From assembly GCA_003864495.1 (NCBI GenBank), contig ML133409.1:646966-710965 (forward strand): DNA of 64,000 nucleotides, given 5' to 3'. Positions 23,701 through 36,800 of this stretch are shown here, one piece after another; position 1 is the first letter of the stretch, and every line of letters starts with the position of its first letter. The position numbers and the translations under genes are program-made. The notes beneath the pieces were generated by a model. That model ran no database searches, was not told the origin of the DNA, and saw nothing but the letters and a program-made list of their open reading frames with translations. The DNA is from Nemopilema nomurai (taxonomy: Eukaryota > Cnidaria > Scyphozoa > Rhizostomeae > Rhizostomatidae).

Positions 23701-26700
23701 TAGTTGGCACTAAATTGAGATCGATCATGAACTGATAGGTACCTTATGCCTTATGACTTATGCCTTATGACTTATGCCTTATGCCTTATGCCTACCTGGG
23801 GTTTTGTAGCATGAACCTTCTTGAAAAGAGCTTGGAAAGCTACCAACAGATTGGCATAATCTTTCGATCGAAAAACCTATGAAAAGAAACACACAAAAAT
23901 AAAGAATGATTAAGGATGACTGGGCCTTCAAAGATATTTAGACTAGCACTCTTGTGATCTCTATTTCGTGATGGTAAACATATCTAATAAGCAAAAACAA
24001 ACAAAAATATATCTAAACAATACAAATGATTTGACACTACAGATGAAAAATACAAATGATTTGACATAAATTGAATGGTTTTTTCAAAGATACAGATTGA
24101 AATGTCAGGAAACTTATGGTTTTGCTTGTGAAATTAAAAGCTCACATAATCAGGTTTGCACATGTATGTATCACATTAAAAAGCGTGGATGATGTTGTAA
24201 AATGATTCTCTACAGTAGACATCACTGTCAACTCTTCTATGGCTTTCAAGTACAGTAACTGGAAAAAACTAGAAAACCGAGCTTTCCGAAAATAGTTATA
24301 ACAGATTCCAATATTAGCTCTTATATATTGAGAAAGACATGCTATATGGAAAGAGCAAACCTTTGTTATAAACCACCCTCCTTTGTTGAGAAACTCACAA
24401 GCTAGCTTCAAGGCTGACAGAGTGAGTTGAGCTGTAATAAAAGAGTTATATTTTCATACGTAGAAAAGGTGGGAAATACACTTTTACACTTTATAGTTAA
24501 ACAGTTTATACAGCAAGACAAAGAAACTTCAACAAATATTGATTCAAATAAAAGTACTAATTAAGGCATGGAAAACATAATTTGTCAATGTGACTGAAGA
24601 ATTAGCTAGAATACTGAATCAATATGGACTGGACCAAATGGATTCAGGAAAAAGAAATAAATAGCATAAACATTCTTAGTTTGGAGTCAAGAGAAAAACA
24701 TGCCATCTTAAAAGAACAAAGACAGAGAAAGGCTAACAAATACCTTGAGCGAAGGCATCCTGCACCCAAGCAGACCCAACATTTGGAGCTCCATCATTTA
24801 GAACACAGTCAGCCTTCCAGGTTTTTAACTCCTTTTTCAAATGCTGAAGAGATAATGCAACATTTATATAGGTAGTTAAGGATAAAAAGGATCCACTCAA
24901 AGCTAAAATTCATGCTCTTATTTCAAATAACTTGAAAAATCTTTTATTTTATTTTAACCATACCATCCATAAAAAGCAACAGTAATTGGTGCCTGTTCAG
25001 TTGTCTCATAACAGTCTGTGCCAACTTCATATCAGCATAACAATTCAGGCATCACCCCTTTTACAAAGTTAACATTTAATGTCAATGGATTACAGGTTCA
25101 ATAAACATTTTGTAGAAAACGTATAAACAATGAAAGTAATATCATCTTTTAATAAAAACAAAACTCCGACTAGTGGATAAACATATTAAATGAATTAAAT
25201 ATAAAGGCTTTGCAAATAATTTTGAAAAATATGTTTCAACTATGTTTTCACTGCCTTTCACTTTACTGAAATCTTTGAAAACTAAAAAACATAATAAAAG
25301 TGTTAAACTCTGCACTTATAGAAAGATTAAGCAAAATGATTTCTTTAAACTTTCATACCTGTCTACATGTTTCTGTGGTAATATCTGATGTGAATGTAGT
25401 GACATTTTTTATAGGTTTTATCGGAACAAGATCAACACCTGAAAAAGAATAATATTTTTGCAAAAAGTTATCAATAACAAGGAAATTATTTCCAAAGTAT
25501 ATACATAATGAAATTAGGTACTAGTTTGGTTTAGGTCTAGTTTAGGTACTACATAATGGTCAGTTTCCTGCATAAAGCTAAAATTGCAAATTTGATGTTT
25601 TTATTGCGTTGTCTACCCAGGATAAAGAGTACATGTTGCTTAGAGAAGGGTAAAAATGTTTTGTAGAGAAGCTTTAAACCATTTCTAAGAATAAAAAAAT
25701 AAGCATTAAACTCACCAAGAATGACACTTGATAAAGGCATAAAATTTGAAGCCACTTGTAGCCTGTAGGTTAAATTAAGCACAAATTCTGATAAATTAAA
25801 AAGCTTTGAAAATTTGGCACATGCATTTCAATATTTATTACCTGACAAATGATAAAAAGGGCAGAAAATCCATTACCAACAAGGTTTTTGTTAAGTAGTA
25901 AACCCAATTTAAGATGGAGTACTGCCATAGCCTCCATAACAATGTCCAAAGAACAACACAACACATTAACAAGTTACTATCGTGGATCTTTTGCAATCTA
26001 AATGGAAACCAAAGCTACTTTTTAGGAGCTTTATACTTGTTGTTTTTCTAGATAAAGCCAAAACCAAGATAACTGATTTGGAGGTAAGGGTTTCTAGATA
26101 ATTGACTCACTGGTGCTTACAGAAACAAACATGTTTTGATGCAATTAAAATGATGCTTAAAGTAGGATGTTCAAAGTACAAAGCTCTGGCAGAAGAAACC
26201 CAAAAGGAACAAGACACAATGGTTTAAATGTTATCTTCCAGTTACATCTAATGAATGAGATACACTTTAGAACTCTCACTGACAATGGAAATGTATTAAT
26301 TGAATTTTCAGCCTTAGGCTCTTTCTGGACAGGAAAACATTATATGAGAAGATTGATATTTGAAGAAAAAAGTGCTAGGCTATGAAACCAGATTGTCAAA
26401 GCTAATAGGAATTTTACCCCCAAAAATGGACTTCTAGATATTCAAATCCTGGTATTTTACACTTGATATTGGTTGTACTCACCATCCTCCAGGAGCAGCG
26501 CAAAGATCAATCAGAACTCTTGACTTTGAGAGAAAGTTGAACTTTCTGTTCAACTGAATAAGCTTAAATGCAGACCTTGCTCTGTAACCTTAAAAATAAC
26601 AATTCTACTATATATAATAGTTCTAGTGACTGCTAAAATGTAGTTTAAAGTTGGGTTTTTACACCAATCGATCCCATCCAGGGAAATATGGGAAATAAAC

Positions 26701-27122
26701 ATGCGGAATAATTGTTCCAAAATCTTCTTGGACACCTTGAAAAAGTGTGGTTTGTCAGTAAGTGGATGTTATAATGTATGTTTTGTTTAGGCCTAATGAA
26801 CTCCATTGAGATATTGCCTGAATAAACCAGAAGTACCGTTGAAAACTGTCGTACTGCGTGTACAATTTATTCTTCTGGAAGCAGGAAACTCTAACATTCG
26901 ACTAGGTATACTACCACTTCACAAAAAGTAAATTTAGAGGAATAGCATTGATGCATCAGGTAGATCTATTAGACCTTCTATTAGAAGAGACCATAGCAAG
27001 AAAGTGGCAGTAAATGAAGTCCTAGTGTAAGATCTTAATCATGAAGTATTCTTACCGGTCTCTTTAGCGAGGTGATAGTACTTATCCCGTCTGGCTTTTC
27101 CAATTTTCGGTTTCTTCCCCAT
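14773..27122 (-). CDS. FTSJ3: Pre-rRNA 2'-O-ribose methyltransferase FTSJ3 / Spb1, 23 exons
   Basis: Nucleolar SAM-dependent methyltransferase of 60S maturation. Exons (minus): 27122-27056, 26588-26483, 25762-25716, 25438-25359, 24843-24744, 24431-24361, 23876-23796, 23257-23216, 22324-22217, 22043-21924, 21571-21471, 21134-21017, 20704-20646, 20001-19875, 19702-19455, 19160-19082, 18024-17925, 17617-17177, 16973-16877, 15954-15777, 15349-15255, 15102-15029, 14918-14773. Lengths sum to 2685 nt (894 aa), every phase agrees. The protein starts [20 protein letters not shown]. The Rossmann methyltransferase domain has DLCAAPGGW and the K-D-K-E catalytic set (K31, D117 in [10 protein letters not shown]157 in GGWFITK, E192 in ESAEIF). 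Acidic middle region, then the Spb1 C-terminal domain ([47 protein letters not shown]) and a basic tail. Exon 18 carries a pentapeptide repeat. Confidence 0.97.
17342..17522 (-). repeat. In-frame 15-bp repeat coding Lys/Glu/Ala/Gly pentapeptides in FTSJ3 exon 18
   Basis: About eleven 15-bp units (plus-strand TTTACCTGCATCTTC with variants) code [10 protein letters not shown] or DAGKA. The length is a multiple of three, so the frame is kept. It lies in the acidic linker ahead of the Spb1 C-terminal domain, a region that varies in length across the family. Confidence 0.95.
23743..23793. repeat. Short tandem repeat (TTATGCC / TTATGACT) beside a FTSJ3 splice donor
   Basis: Seven or so heptamer/octamer units run up to within a few bases of the exon 7 donor (exon ends 23796, intron starts 23795). 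On the minus strand the intron therefore begins GTAGGCATAAGGCATAAG. Confidence 0.85.
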
Positions 27123-27351
27123 GTTTTTCTTCTACACGTGCAGTGATTTTCAAGAAGCCCAATTAATTTTGTCCCAAATGGAGGCTGTTTCGTTAAGAGG
27201 CAGGCAAATAATTGCACATCTACAGACGAACACGAGGCTGTGGAAAGATCTGCGGACTTCAAAAAAGGACCTATTTACGAATCGGGATTTAAACTAGTGT
27301 TTTTCGATGTCTTGAGGGATTTTTTAGAATCAAGAAAGAAAACAGAATATT
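27123..27351. promoter_or_regulatory. Shared divergent promoter region of FTSJ3 and INO80E
   Basis: Only 229 bases separate the FTSJ3 ATG (minus, 27122) from the INO80E ATG (plus, 27352). Both 5' UTRs and core promoters must fit here unless a 5' intron exists. I saw no TATA box at a telling position. Head-to-head housekeeping pairs often use a TATA-less bidirectional promoter, so co-expression is inferred. Confidence 0.6.
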
Positions 27352-30300
27352 ATGTCTGAATACATGTCAGGAGGATATCGTCAATGGCCTAATGAAGATA
27401 ATGAAGGGCCACAGGCCAAACAGAAATACAGGACACTGAAGAGAAAGTTGAGGTGTCTTTTGTACGAACAGGAATGCTTTCAAGAAGAGCTTAGGAGACT
27501 GCAAAGAAAGTTGCTCAGGGTCAACCGTGATAAAAGGTAAATCTTTAAGTATATAAGGTTTGTTTTAGGAGAATTTTCCAACCCATCTCATTGTTACTAA
27601 TGACAAGGCTTCGTTGTTAGTCAAGCACTTTCTGAGGTGTCAAGGTCACAAGCGTGGATTTTTTTGCTGGGTCCCATGAGGAATCCCATTTTACCCTTAT
27701 TGCACTACTAAGTCTCATTTCGTTTAAAATATCTACAATGTCTACTACTATAGAATTTAAAAATAATGTTTGAAGAAATTGTGTAGGAAGGTGCCTCGGA
27801 TTTTGCAACACTTGAGTTGTCTTTTGACTGTAAAATCCATCTTAAAAAACAATCAAACATTTTATGTTTTAGTTTGCCACAGTTTCCAGTTTACTATAGG
27901 AAGATTAATTGGCAAAATTAACTTTTGATTTTTTAGTGGACTGAAGTCTTCAAACACATCCCACTTTATTGTGGAAGTATTTTATTGAAATATACAGATT
28001 TATTGTATTTATTGAATTATAAGAATGAAGAAGTTCGGTGTGACCGCCATTTTGCTGCTTTCAGTGCACTTGTTTTTATCTTTTTCCAGCTTCTTGTTGG
28101 ATAGGCTTCTTCAGTATGAACCACCAGAATTTTCATCCTCAGGTGAATCACATTTCATTTAAATACCTTGAAGAAGTTCTAAACTTTGTGAAATATCATG
28201 AATGTTGACATAACTTTCCTTTTTATAAATGAAAATAGGAGTATGTATGACTAAAAAATAATTTTTTTGTATCCATTTGAAATATCTGGATATAAACCAA
28301 TCATGATATCAATGAAAAGATAGAAGTCATTGTGTCCAGTTTTAAGGTGATTCGCCTAGTAAGCAGTGAAACCCTTCACCTATATATATCCCAGCTAAGA
28401 CTGTTTAAATGGAAAACACTAGTTTTATTTGCTTTATTATAACTGACAGAACTTTTTTAATGCAGATGAGGAGGATACTGCATCATCTGCAGATGAAAGT
28501 CAGCATTTGAAGGTAACTATACTTGTATCACAGAAACTCTTATTCATGTCCTTGTAAGATGAATTAATATTCCAATGAATGTATGGTTTATAGAATTATC
28601 AACAAGTTTACTTTTATTAAAATTACTTTTCATAAAGTGGTGCAGTCAGTGGTGGATTTAAACAGTTGACATCCCCCTTTGCTGAGTTGAAGCTGGTCTG
28701 TCAACCTTTTTTGAAATTTTGCACCCTTTTTAGCAGTTTAGGCAAGTTATTGGAGAAAATATATTAATTTTCAATTAGACACAAAATTTTGCTGTTCTGA
28801 ATTAAACCCACATTGCATCAATAGAAGTCTTTGAGTTTTATCAAGCTCTTATTTTTCTAGATGATTAAAGCTATTTTAGATGTATATACTTTAAAATGTC
28901 CTTAAATGCTAAATAGTACAAAATGCTAAGTATTCTTTTGTATTACAAAAATATTCTTTTTGCATTGCAGAGTTACTGGAACAGCCAGATAGGTGGCCAC
29001 CATTTCGATGCAGTGTATGCCATTTTCCATATATAGCTCTCTCTGTTTTAAAGCTCTCAGATTTCAATGGCTAACTTGAGTATAATAATGAGATTGTATC
29101 AATCCGCTGTTGTAACATGGGAATTAAAAAATCAAAAATGACAGGAGTTGTTAATTTTAAACATGCCATCTCTGATCACTTTGCCTTCTTTGTGGGTCAT
29201 ACTTCAAAAGAACTTTTACAGAGTAGAAATTATTATTTCAGACCTTTGAAGAAAACATCCAATAATTTGCATGCAGCTGCTGGCGCCTCTTCACAAGAGT
29301 CTAAAAGCCAAGTTAAGTCAAAGAAGGTAAAGTTCACATGCACCATATGTTATGCTGTCATGTCTGTAAAGATAATCCGGACATAAGAAACTTATTGAAG
29401 ACTGAATCATTCCATTGTAAATAATATCACTTTTTAACACTGCCAGTTCCTTTTTTGTGATTTGAATTGATTGCAACACCACTTCATGAAGTATTTCTAA
29501 AATGAATTCCTTTTGTTGACTGAAGGATATTTATGTCCAATGGGTTTTGATTCTATAATCTGTTCAAAAAGTGGGAAAGCAGTTTTCAAAAACTATTGTT
29601 CCTCAATGTTTGTGAGCTTTAAATGTTTTGTTCACAGGAATTCTACCTTTCCGTGCTAATAATTCACTAAATAAAGTTTTTCAGATTCTCATTCATTTTT
29701 TCTCTTTTAGAATGCAGATAACATGGAGAAAGTTAGATGCAAGCACGTTGAAAATGTGAGTGTTTTTTACCTTGCGACAGTCTTGATAGTACATTCATTT
29801 ATTCTCACAGAAGGAAAATTCTTTCCATGGGGGTGATACCCAATTGTATTGAACCACTCTTAGTCAAAATCAAACTCCAGCTTGATGCTTCAAAAACCGT
29901 ACCTATAAATATATAAAAACCTGCAATGTCCCCAGTGATTGACTGAGGTATGAGATAATCGTTTCCTTGTCATCTCATTATTCAGTGGTTTAGCAAAGGT
30001 TAAGCAATGGCCATTGTCCTTTTTTAAGTATTTAATTTGCAAAGCAATTAAATGTCTGTAAAGTCAAGGAAAATTGCTTACTCTTTTGTGCAATGTTTTT
30101 TCTACATAGGCCTAAAAAACTTAAGTATTATCACCTAGAAAGTTTGATTTGTTTTGTAGTCAGTAAAAAACTTGTTTGCAGGGAAAGCAATGCTCTAAAA
30201 TGGTCAGCCGTAGAGTGAAAACTGGCCTTTGTCTAGTTCACAGAGGTGGAGACGTCAAGCAAGGTATATACCTGAAAATTTCATGCCCATCTTAAATCTG

Positions 30301-31747
30301 GTATGATTTTCAAAACAGCATTGAACAATTTGCTGCTAAGAAGTGTGGCAATTTGAGAATTATATTATTCTTCATGATATTTTTCCCAGCCCTGAAATTT
30401 TTCCAGATAAAGGGTTATCATATATTTTATATTTCTAAAGTTTTATGCCAGTGTTAACCCGTTCGTAGCAAATAAATATGTTGAACTTTTTGAAGTTTTA
30501 ATTCTGATATGATTCATGAAAAACTGGTTGGTTCCTTGTGACAGCCAAGTCTGGGAAGTCAGCAGCACAACAGAGAGTGAGCAGTACTGTCCACCCTAGA
30601 AGTACTTTGGATTTTTATACCCAGGTAAAGACATGTTTTTGATATTCATGAAAAATTTGGTCAAGATCTCATGTATCGCTGATAAATGCAGAGAATTTTA
30701 AGATTTTAAGAATCATGATTTTCATCCTGAGTTGAAACTTTGATAGTAATGTTAATAATGACAATGATAACAAAAATTGATTCTATGTAACCAAAAAAAT
30801 GTTTCTTAGTTTTAAGATTATTTTTGTACCCATTTGCTTGATTTTGCCATAAAGAAGGCCTAATGAACATTGCTGAAAACAGTTCAAGTCAAAACAATTC
30901 TTCTAAAAAATTCTGTTTTTTTCTATGCTATTTGAAGAGTTTACAGACATACCACCACCAAGAGAACACTTATTAACACAAATGTAACAACAGTAACTCT
31001 ACTTTTCAGCCAAATCCAATGATATCTGGTATTTCAGACGACCACTTGCCTGCACCAGCCTCTGCTGGTATCCAGGATGAAATTTACTCCATATCAAATA
31101 TCCATCATGATAGGTGGGTGGTTCATTATCTTGTTAATAAATTATTTTCCTGCCAATTCTTGCCCTATAAATGCTGTTATAGGCAAAGGCTCTTCTAAAG
31201 TTAGGTGTTAAGTAACGCTGATTGGTCAATTATAAACAATCACGCGCTCTGCTTATCACCCTGTAGTGTTTTCGATCCGCATTTGACTATTTCTTCTGTC
31301 AGCTTTTGGCTATTTTCTGATGTTTGCAGACTCTGAGGAGTGTCAGACGAAAAAGTACTTTAAGTATGCAAAAACTTGTTCCGCTTTTTCTTGCAACTGA
31401 AAACTAAAACTTTCGTTCTCAGATCGCGCATGAAGATGAGTTCAGCTTGCTCATTACCTTGAACTCATATACAGCCTAATCGACTTGTATCACGCTTCTT
31501 CTTAAGATTTTTAATCGATCGAAAATATTTTTTTTCCAAAGTGCACGTTGCAAATATACAATTATCTCATATATTTTGACAGCAGTATTCAAAAGTAGCA
31601 CAAAAGGACCTTGCCGTGTTGTCCTCAGTGTTGTCAATATTTGCGTCTTTTGTTTTCAGCCCCGCTGCAGATTCTCATGCTTCGTCCGACTTCCATAGTA
31701 ACATCTACGAAGGAGATGATGACCTTGTCATAGATCTTCCGGAGTGA
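27352..31747 (+). CDS. INO80E: INO80 chromatin-remodelling complex subunit E, 10 exons
   Basis: Metazoan accessory subunit of the INO80 nucleosome remodeller. Exons: 27352-27536, 28090-28142, 28466-28512, 28971-29014, 29242-29326, 29711-29755, 30182-30263, 30545-30624, 31010-31113, 31660-31747. They sum to 813 nt (270 aa) with all phases consistent. The N-terminal coiled coil ([20 protein letters not shown], then [26 protein letters not shown]) is very close to human INO80E. The acidic Ser-rich segment and the extreme C-terminus [12 protein letters not shown] also match. Between them this copy has C148-x8-C157-x12-C170-x2-H173 (ending KTGLCLVHR), which I do not recall from human INO80E and which resembles the C3H-type finger of INO80D and KANSL2. 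Confidence 0.93.
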
Positions 31748-33894
31748 CAATCTGACGTCATTGGTAAAAGTCAACGTCAATGGTGCTGCTGAGAGACTAT
31801 TTACGAAGAAAAATGACTTCACTAACAATTATCCGGACACTATCACATCGTGAGAAAGTGGACGGTTTCAAAAATTCCTCAACGATGCTCCCTATAATTC
31901 TTCACTTACATGTAGAAGTGACTTCTAAAATAAGGGCACCTCTGTTGCGGAAACTGGTAGAGCACAGCCCCAGGTGCCCATGAACTAACCTGGCTTGCTT
32001 GTAAATTTTTTGTGGACTTGGAATATTATAATGAGTCAAGCTGATTGTAATGCAAACTACTTATCATTTCTGCCACCAGCAAATCACAACAAGTCAGGAT
32101 CCTTCTGCCTACAAAGAAGGCTAGGATTCGACGACGATAATCCTCTGTAGCTTTATTTCAAAGATACTGGAAGATTACTAGATTATTGAATCAATTGTCT
32201 AAAGCCTGAAATACACGATCAGTTTTTATCAGTTTTTGACTGACAGTTTTCAGTTTTTCAAAAACTGATGTCCTTCATACGCAGTCAGTTTTAATCAGTT
32301 TTGGAATAAGTCCACGTTTTGCTTAGATCGGCTCTTTTTACAATGGATCAGAAAACAACTGCAGTTTATCTGGCTGCGGCTCTGGTCGTCAAAAAATGCG
32401 AAAATATCGAAAAAAGTAAACAAGGCCTGTTTGGGTAAAGCCATGGCCGAGTAGGCTTCCACGCTTCTATGAATTTATCTGTATTGACAACTTTCTTCGC
32501 CATCTTTAAATCGCACTTATCCACGCTGCTCTAAAAAATTGGCATCTTGCGCAAGGGGATTATAGGAACGCCAGCTTTAAACAATGGACTCTACATCAAT
32601 AAATATAAATCGCATCAGCTAAAACTGAAGGTCATTCAAGCATCAGTTTTTATCAGTTTTTGCTAAATACACAATCAGTTTTTGACTGGAAACTGAAAAC
32701 TATCAGTTAAAAACTGATAAAAACTGATCGTGTATTTCAGGCTTAAGGAGAACGAAAACGCAGTTAAAGCGTTTTAACTTTCCCTCAATTTTTTTTTACT
32801 TTCCACCAATTGAATGTACAAAGATTGCGTTGTAAAGCATGCTGTTATGTAGTTGCAATTTTTTTCTAACACTTCTAGTTTCGGCTGTGTTTTAAAGCAA
32901 CATGTTAAAGAACGAATCAAAAATAAGTTGGATCTAGATTCAATTTTTCAGGCCACTTTGAAGCATCAAATTATAGTCTATCAACAGATAATTTAACATC
33001 AACAACAGATAAGCAAAATTTACCTTTAATTGCTACGACATTTCTACAACTTTGCTTTACTATTAAGTCGACTTGATTACAACAAATTATTGATTTCGTA
33101 CAAAAAGCAACCCCTGGCTATCAGAAGTAAATCAAAGGTGTATTAGTCGAATTGGAAGTATGTCAGTTAATGCATAGTCAATGACAGGAGTTTGACAACA
33201 AGACGATTTACTGACAAGCTGCTTTGTGAAGGCTAGAGCCGTTGATTAGAGGATATTCGTTAGTGCCAAGCCCCTTTCACTTACTTAGTATATTATGAAT
33301 TAGTATAACTAGTATTGCACATTCAGACATATAGTGCAAATGCTAGAAAGTACTGTTTGTGACGTCATCATTAACACACTCATTCACTATGTCAGTTGAC
33401 GCTGGCTTTAACACCAAAGTGTATTTGAAATGTGCTACCAGCACCGCTGTTTGTGCACAGTCAAATCATCAATTATTGTGCACATATGACCTTTTCCTTT
33501 TTCATATGCTTACTGAAATCAATTTTCACTGCAGGGGTCAGAATGAAGTTAGAATAAAAATTTAATTTGTCGCAAAATGCTTCTCCGCAAAACAATAATG
33601 TTTTCAACTTAATCTAACAGATTATTGAAGAGTATAAAGGGAAGAAACTCGACGGTAGAAGAATGGTTTGTTATTCTGTTTAGAAAGTAAAGAGCTTTTA
33701 TTGTTATGGGTTACTTCATGCACAATAAAAAATTCATCTCGTTCTTTAGAAAAAAGCAAAGATTTTTAAAATCTACTGCTAGTCCAAACTGCTCAATTAC
33801 AATGAACTTAGTAACAAGGGCTACCAGTTCTTCTTCTACGCAGCACAAAAATCCAATGTTTTACAGTCGATTGTTCGGCCTCCGATCAGTCCAT
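31748..33894. other. Convergent intergenic region between INO80E and GTF2H3
   Basis: Apart from the inverted-repeat element at 32203-32743, I see no gene here. A minus-strand AATAAA at 33702-33697 lies 193 bases past the GTF2H3 stop and could be its polyadenylation signal. Confidence 0.5.
32203..32743. mobile_element. 541-bp MITE with long terminal inverted repeats, TSD TAA
   Basis: Left end AGCCTGAAATACACGATCAG and the reverse complement of the right end are identical over more than 30 bases, continuing into repeated CAGTTTTTATCAGTTTTT. The target duplication TAA is at 32200-32202 and 32744-32746. A TAA duplication and this size suit a Harbinger-type MITE. No coding capacity. Confidence 0.88.
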
Positions 33895-36800
33895 TCATTT
33901 CTTCTTTCTTTTCGGCTTGCTTCCCATTGGCAAGTCGGGCAGTTTAAACAAAGTTCTAAACAAGAAAGTGATTCTTATTGCTACGACTGTGAATAAAACA
34001 AAATTGCTTAGCGAACTCAACAAATGTTGCTGTGCATTTGAGTGGTAAATATCCTCAGGTAAGTAACCATGCTTATTTGCATTAAAAAATGCATCTCTTG
34101 GAACAATTGTCGAGCATTCACTGATCAAAGGTATCGGTAAAAATAACATTATTTATTTATACAACTAATGTGTGCGGTCGAACTTCAACTTTTAGCGTTG
34201 CAAACACAGAAATGTAAAAACCGGTTAATGAAACGTTATGATGTTTCTGTTTAAAAACTTACTGGCAAGTCATGCAGCGTGGGATGAATTTGCAATAAAC
34301 TGAAACAAAGAGTATACAAAAGTTAGCTTTGACTAAAAAAGACGTGAATCTTGAATCATTGAAATGGCGTGCAAATAATGATGCCATCATTGCGCACGGA
34401 ATAAAGGTAATGATGCCATCTTTGGTGCACACAAATGAGGAAAAAAGAAAGCTGAACTTTGAACTTTGATGCTTCATTGAGTGGCATACCTGGCCAAATT
34501 TAAAACGGTCCAAGGAAAAATTAGGCCCATATATGTTATACCTCTTACAAGGAAGGTTTTTATATGCAGGTAGTGTTTTCATAACAGTGCAACAAGATTA
34601 TGTGATGTATGCACAGCAACTGGCAATACCTACAATAAAATCTTTCTAAAACTGAAGAAAAGTCTGACATATTTTGGTGTAGCGGAAAATAAGGAAATTT
34701 CGATGCAAATAATTGCAGCAAGATTGTGATTCTCGCAAAGCAGTAGGACACTAAAGCCAATGCATCAGGCAAGGTTATGGCTAAAACAAAATTGTGAAAC
34801 CTAAGATCAAATTTGCGCTGTGACAAAGAGAAGTCTGCTTCAGCCATTGACAAAAACATTTCACAAAATCATCGCGGAATACAAAAGCTCCTTCCTTGGC
34901 ACCTCAGCAGGTAGAAAAGAAATTCTCGATATATAGACTCCGCATTAAAGGATTTCTTGACTCTAAAATAATGATTATATCGAATGAGAAGATGGATTGC
35001 AATTAAAAAAGTGTGTGTGTGTGCTATCAATAATGGGCAATATGGTGTCGCACTAGTACGTAGTGTTGCTTAGAACAAAAACTGATTAGTTCTACCAAAA
35101 TCTCAAAATTTTGGTAAAAAAGGGAGAGAATTTATCAACTACAGATACAATAGCGGTGATAATTGGAGCAGCAACTAATACTAGACATATTTCGTTTTAT
35201 TCTTAAACAAAACAAGATGGGGCTAATAATTACAATTCTCATCAATAAACGTGTTTAGCACTTTCCAAATGCAAACCATTGGTCAACAAACGACTAAGGT
35301 GGAAACTGGTTTTTGATATTGCTTTTTAACAAAGTTAGCATCCTATGCATAATTTCAAGTTGAAAATAGATTCCTTTAAAGAATCTTTTACAAAAACAAA
35401 AATGAAAAGAAGCAAATTGTAAAGATAAGGGAAATCCACATAAACACTGTATGACAACAGGCCTCAGCATCTCACCCCTATATCTCGAGATGGTGGTACG
35501 ACAAGGTATGGCTGTTTAAAAAGACATTAGAAACAGGGGGCTGCACAGCCAAGTCAAAGAAAAATTGGAAACGTGGGTTTCGATCAGCAACTAGTTATTT
35601 ATTCTCTCAGGTTTTGCACATTCCTGGAGAGTGTCGGTTGAAGAGTACTTTAAATTTGCAAAAATTATGGCCAGTGGTATTTAGAAATCAAATATAATTG
35701 GGAAACTAATGGTACTGTTGCCTTGGATCACGAGCGGAAGCAAACATGAAGCTGTTTGATCCATTTCTTGATTCAAAATCAGGGACGGCTTATAAAGTAA
35801 TCTGACAAGTAATCTAAAGTTAATTTCAAGGGTTTTCCAAACACCTCAACAATTAAAATGATTTACGGGGCGGCATCCAGTTAAAAAACAAAGGAAAGCT
35901 GATAGATCTAAGGTAGATGATCGCGAAGTTGAGGTAGCATTTGTCGCCAATATGACAAACAAAAAATTCATAATTCCATCTTTGCCTGATAAAGAATCGG
36001 ATAAATTTGATTGTTTTATTTCCAAGCATAACATTTGTTTAAAGATCAGATTCGGTAAATGCCAAATTCAGCTTGGTCACGCGGGCTAATGGGTTTCTAT
36101 ATAATCTAGACTCAAGTGCGCATTTTAATTCATGATCTGCTGTTGTGAAGAAGCAGGAAATAGGCGGAGGAGCGTAGCTGCGAAATCAACCTTTGGGCTA
36201 AGATTGTCGGTCACTATACTTCGACACGATTTTGGTTTAGTTGTATTGGTTTTGACGGAGGCGTCCGTAAGCAGCACAACAACAACACAAAACCGGAAAC
36301 ATGGAGTACCTGAATTGGTATTATGGAGGAATATCCACAAAACACCAAACTTGAGGAGAACTGTCAGGGAGGATTAATATTTCATGAGTATGCATTCTTG
36401 TACGCTTCACAAGATACAGGTCCATCCATTCATTCCCTTAATGCGTGTCTACGACAGCTGAATTGCGGTGGCTGTACTCTCAAAACTTTCTAATTGGCAT
36501 TATACAACGATCGGGTACCAAATTTGGCCCTTTTTAGAAGCTCTATGCACCGAAAGTGGACTCAAAAATCATGAACTCCTAGATCAAGCCTCAAAAGCCT
36601 CGCAATGAACCGAGATATAAAGGTCAGTGTTGTTTACTTATCTTTATTACCAAAAAACAATCCCTAATCAAGCAGTAATAATAACATTCAAGGTCAATAA
36701 TAATAAACTCTATCTGCCGAGCGGACGAAGTAAGGCCTAGCCGGTTCTCTCTCGTCTCCAGCCCATACTTTCATATAGACTTAACCATGCACAATTGGAG

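Noticed and set aside
33895..34149. 84-codon minus frame ending in KPKRKKK that looks like a small ER membrane protein
   Set aside because: Its last 20 codons are the true terminal exon of GTF2H3 (33955-33895). The upstream part is intron read by chance.
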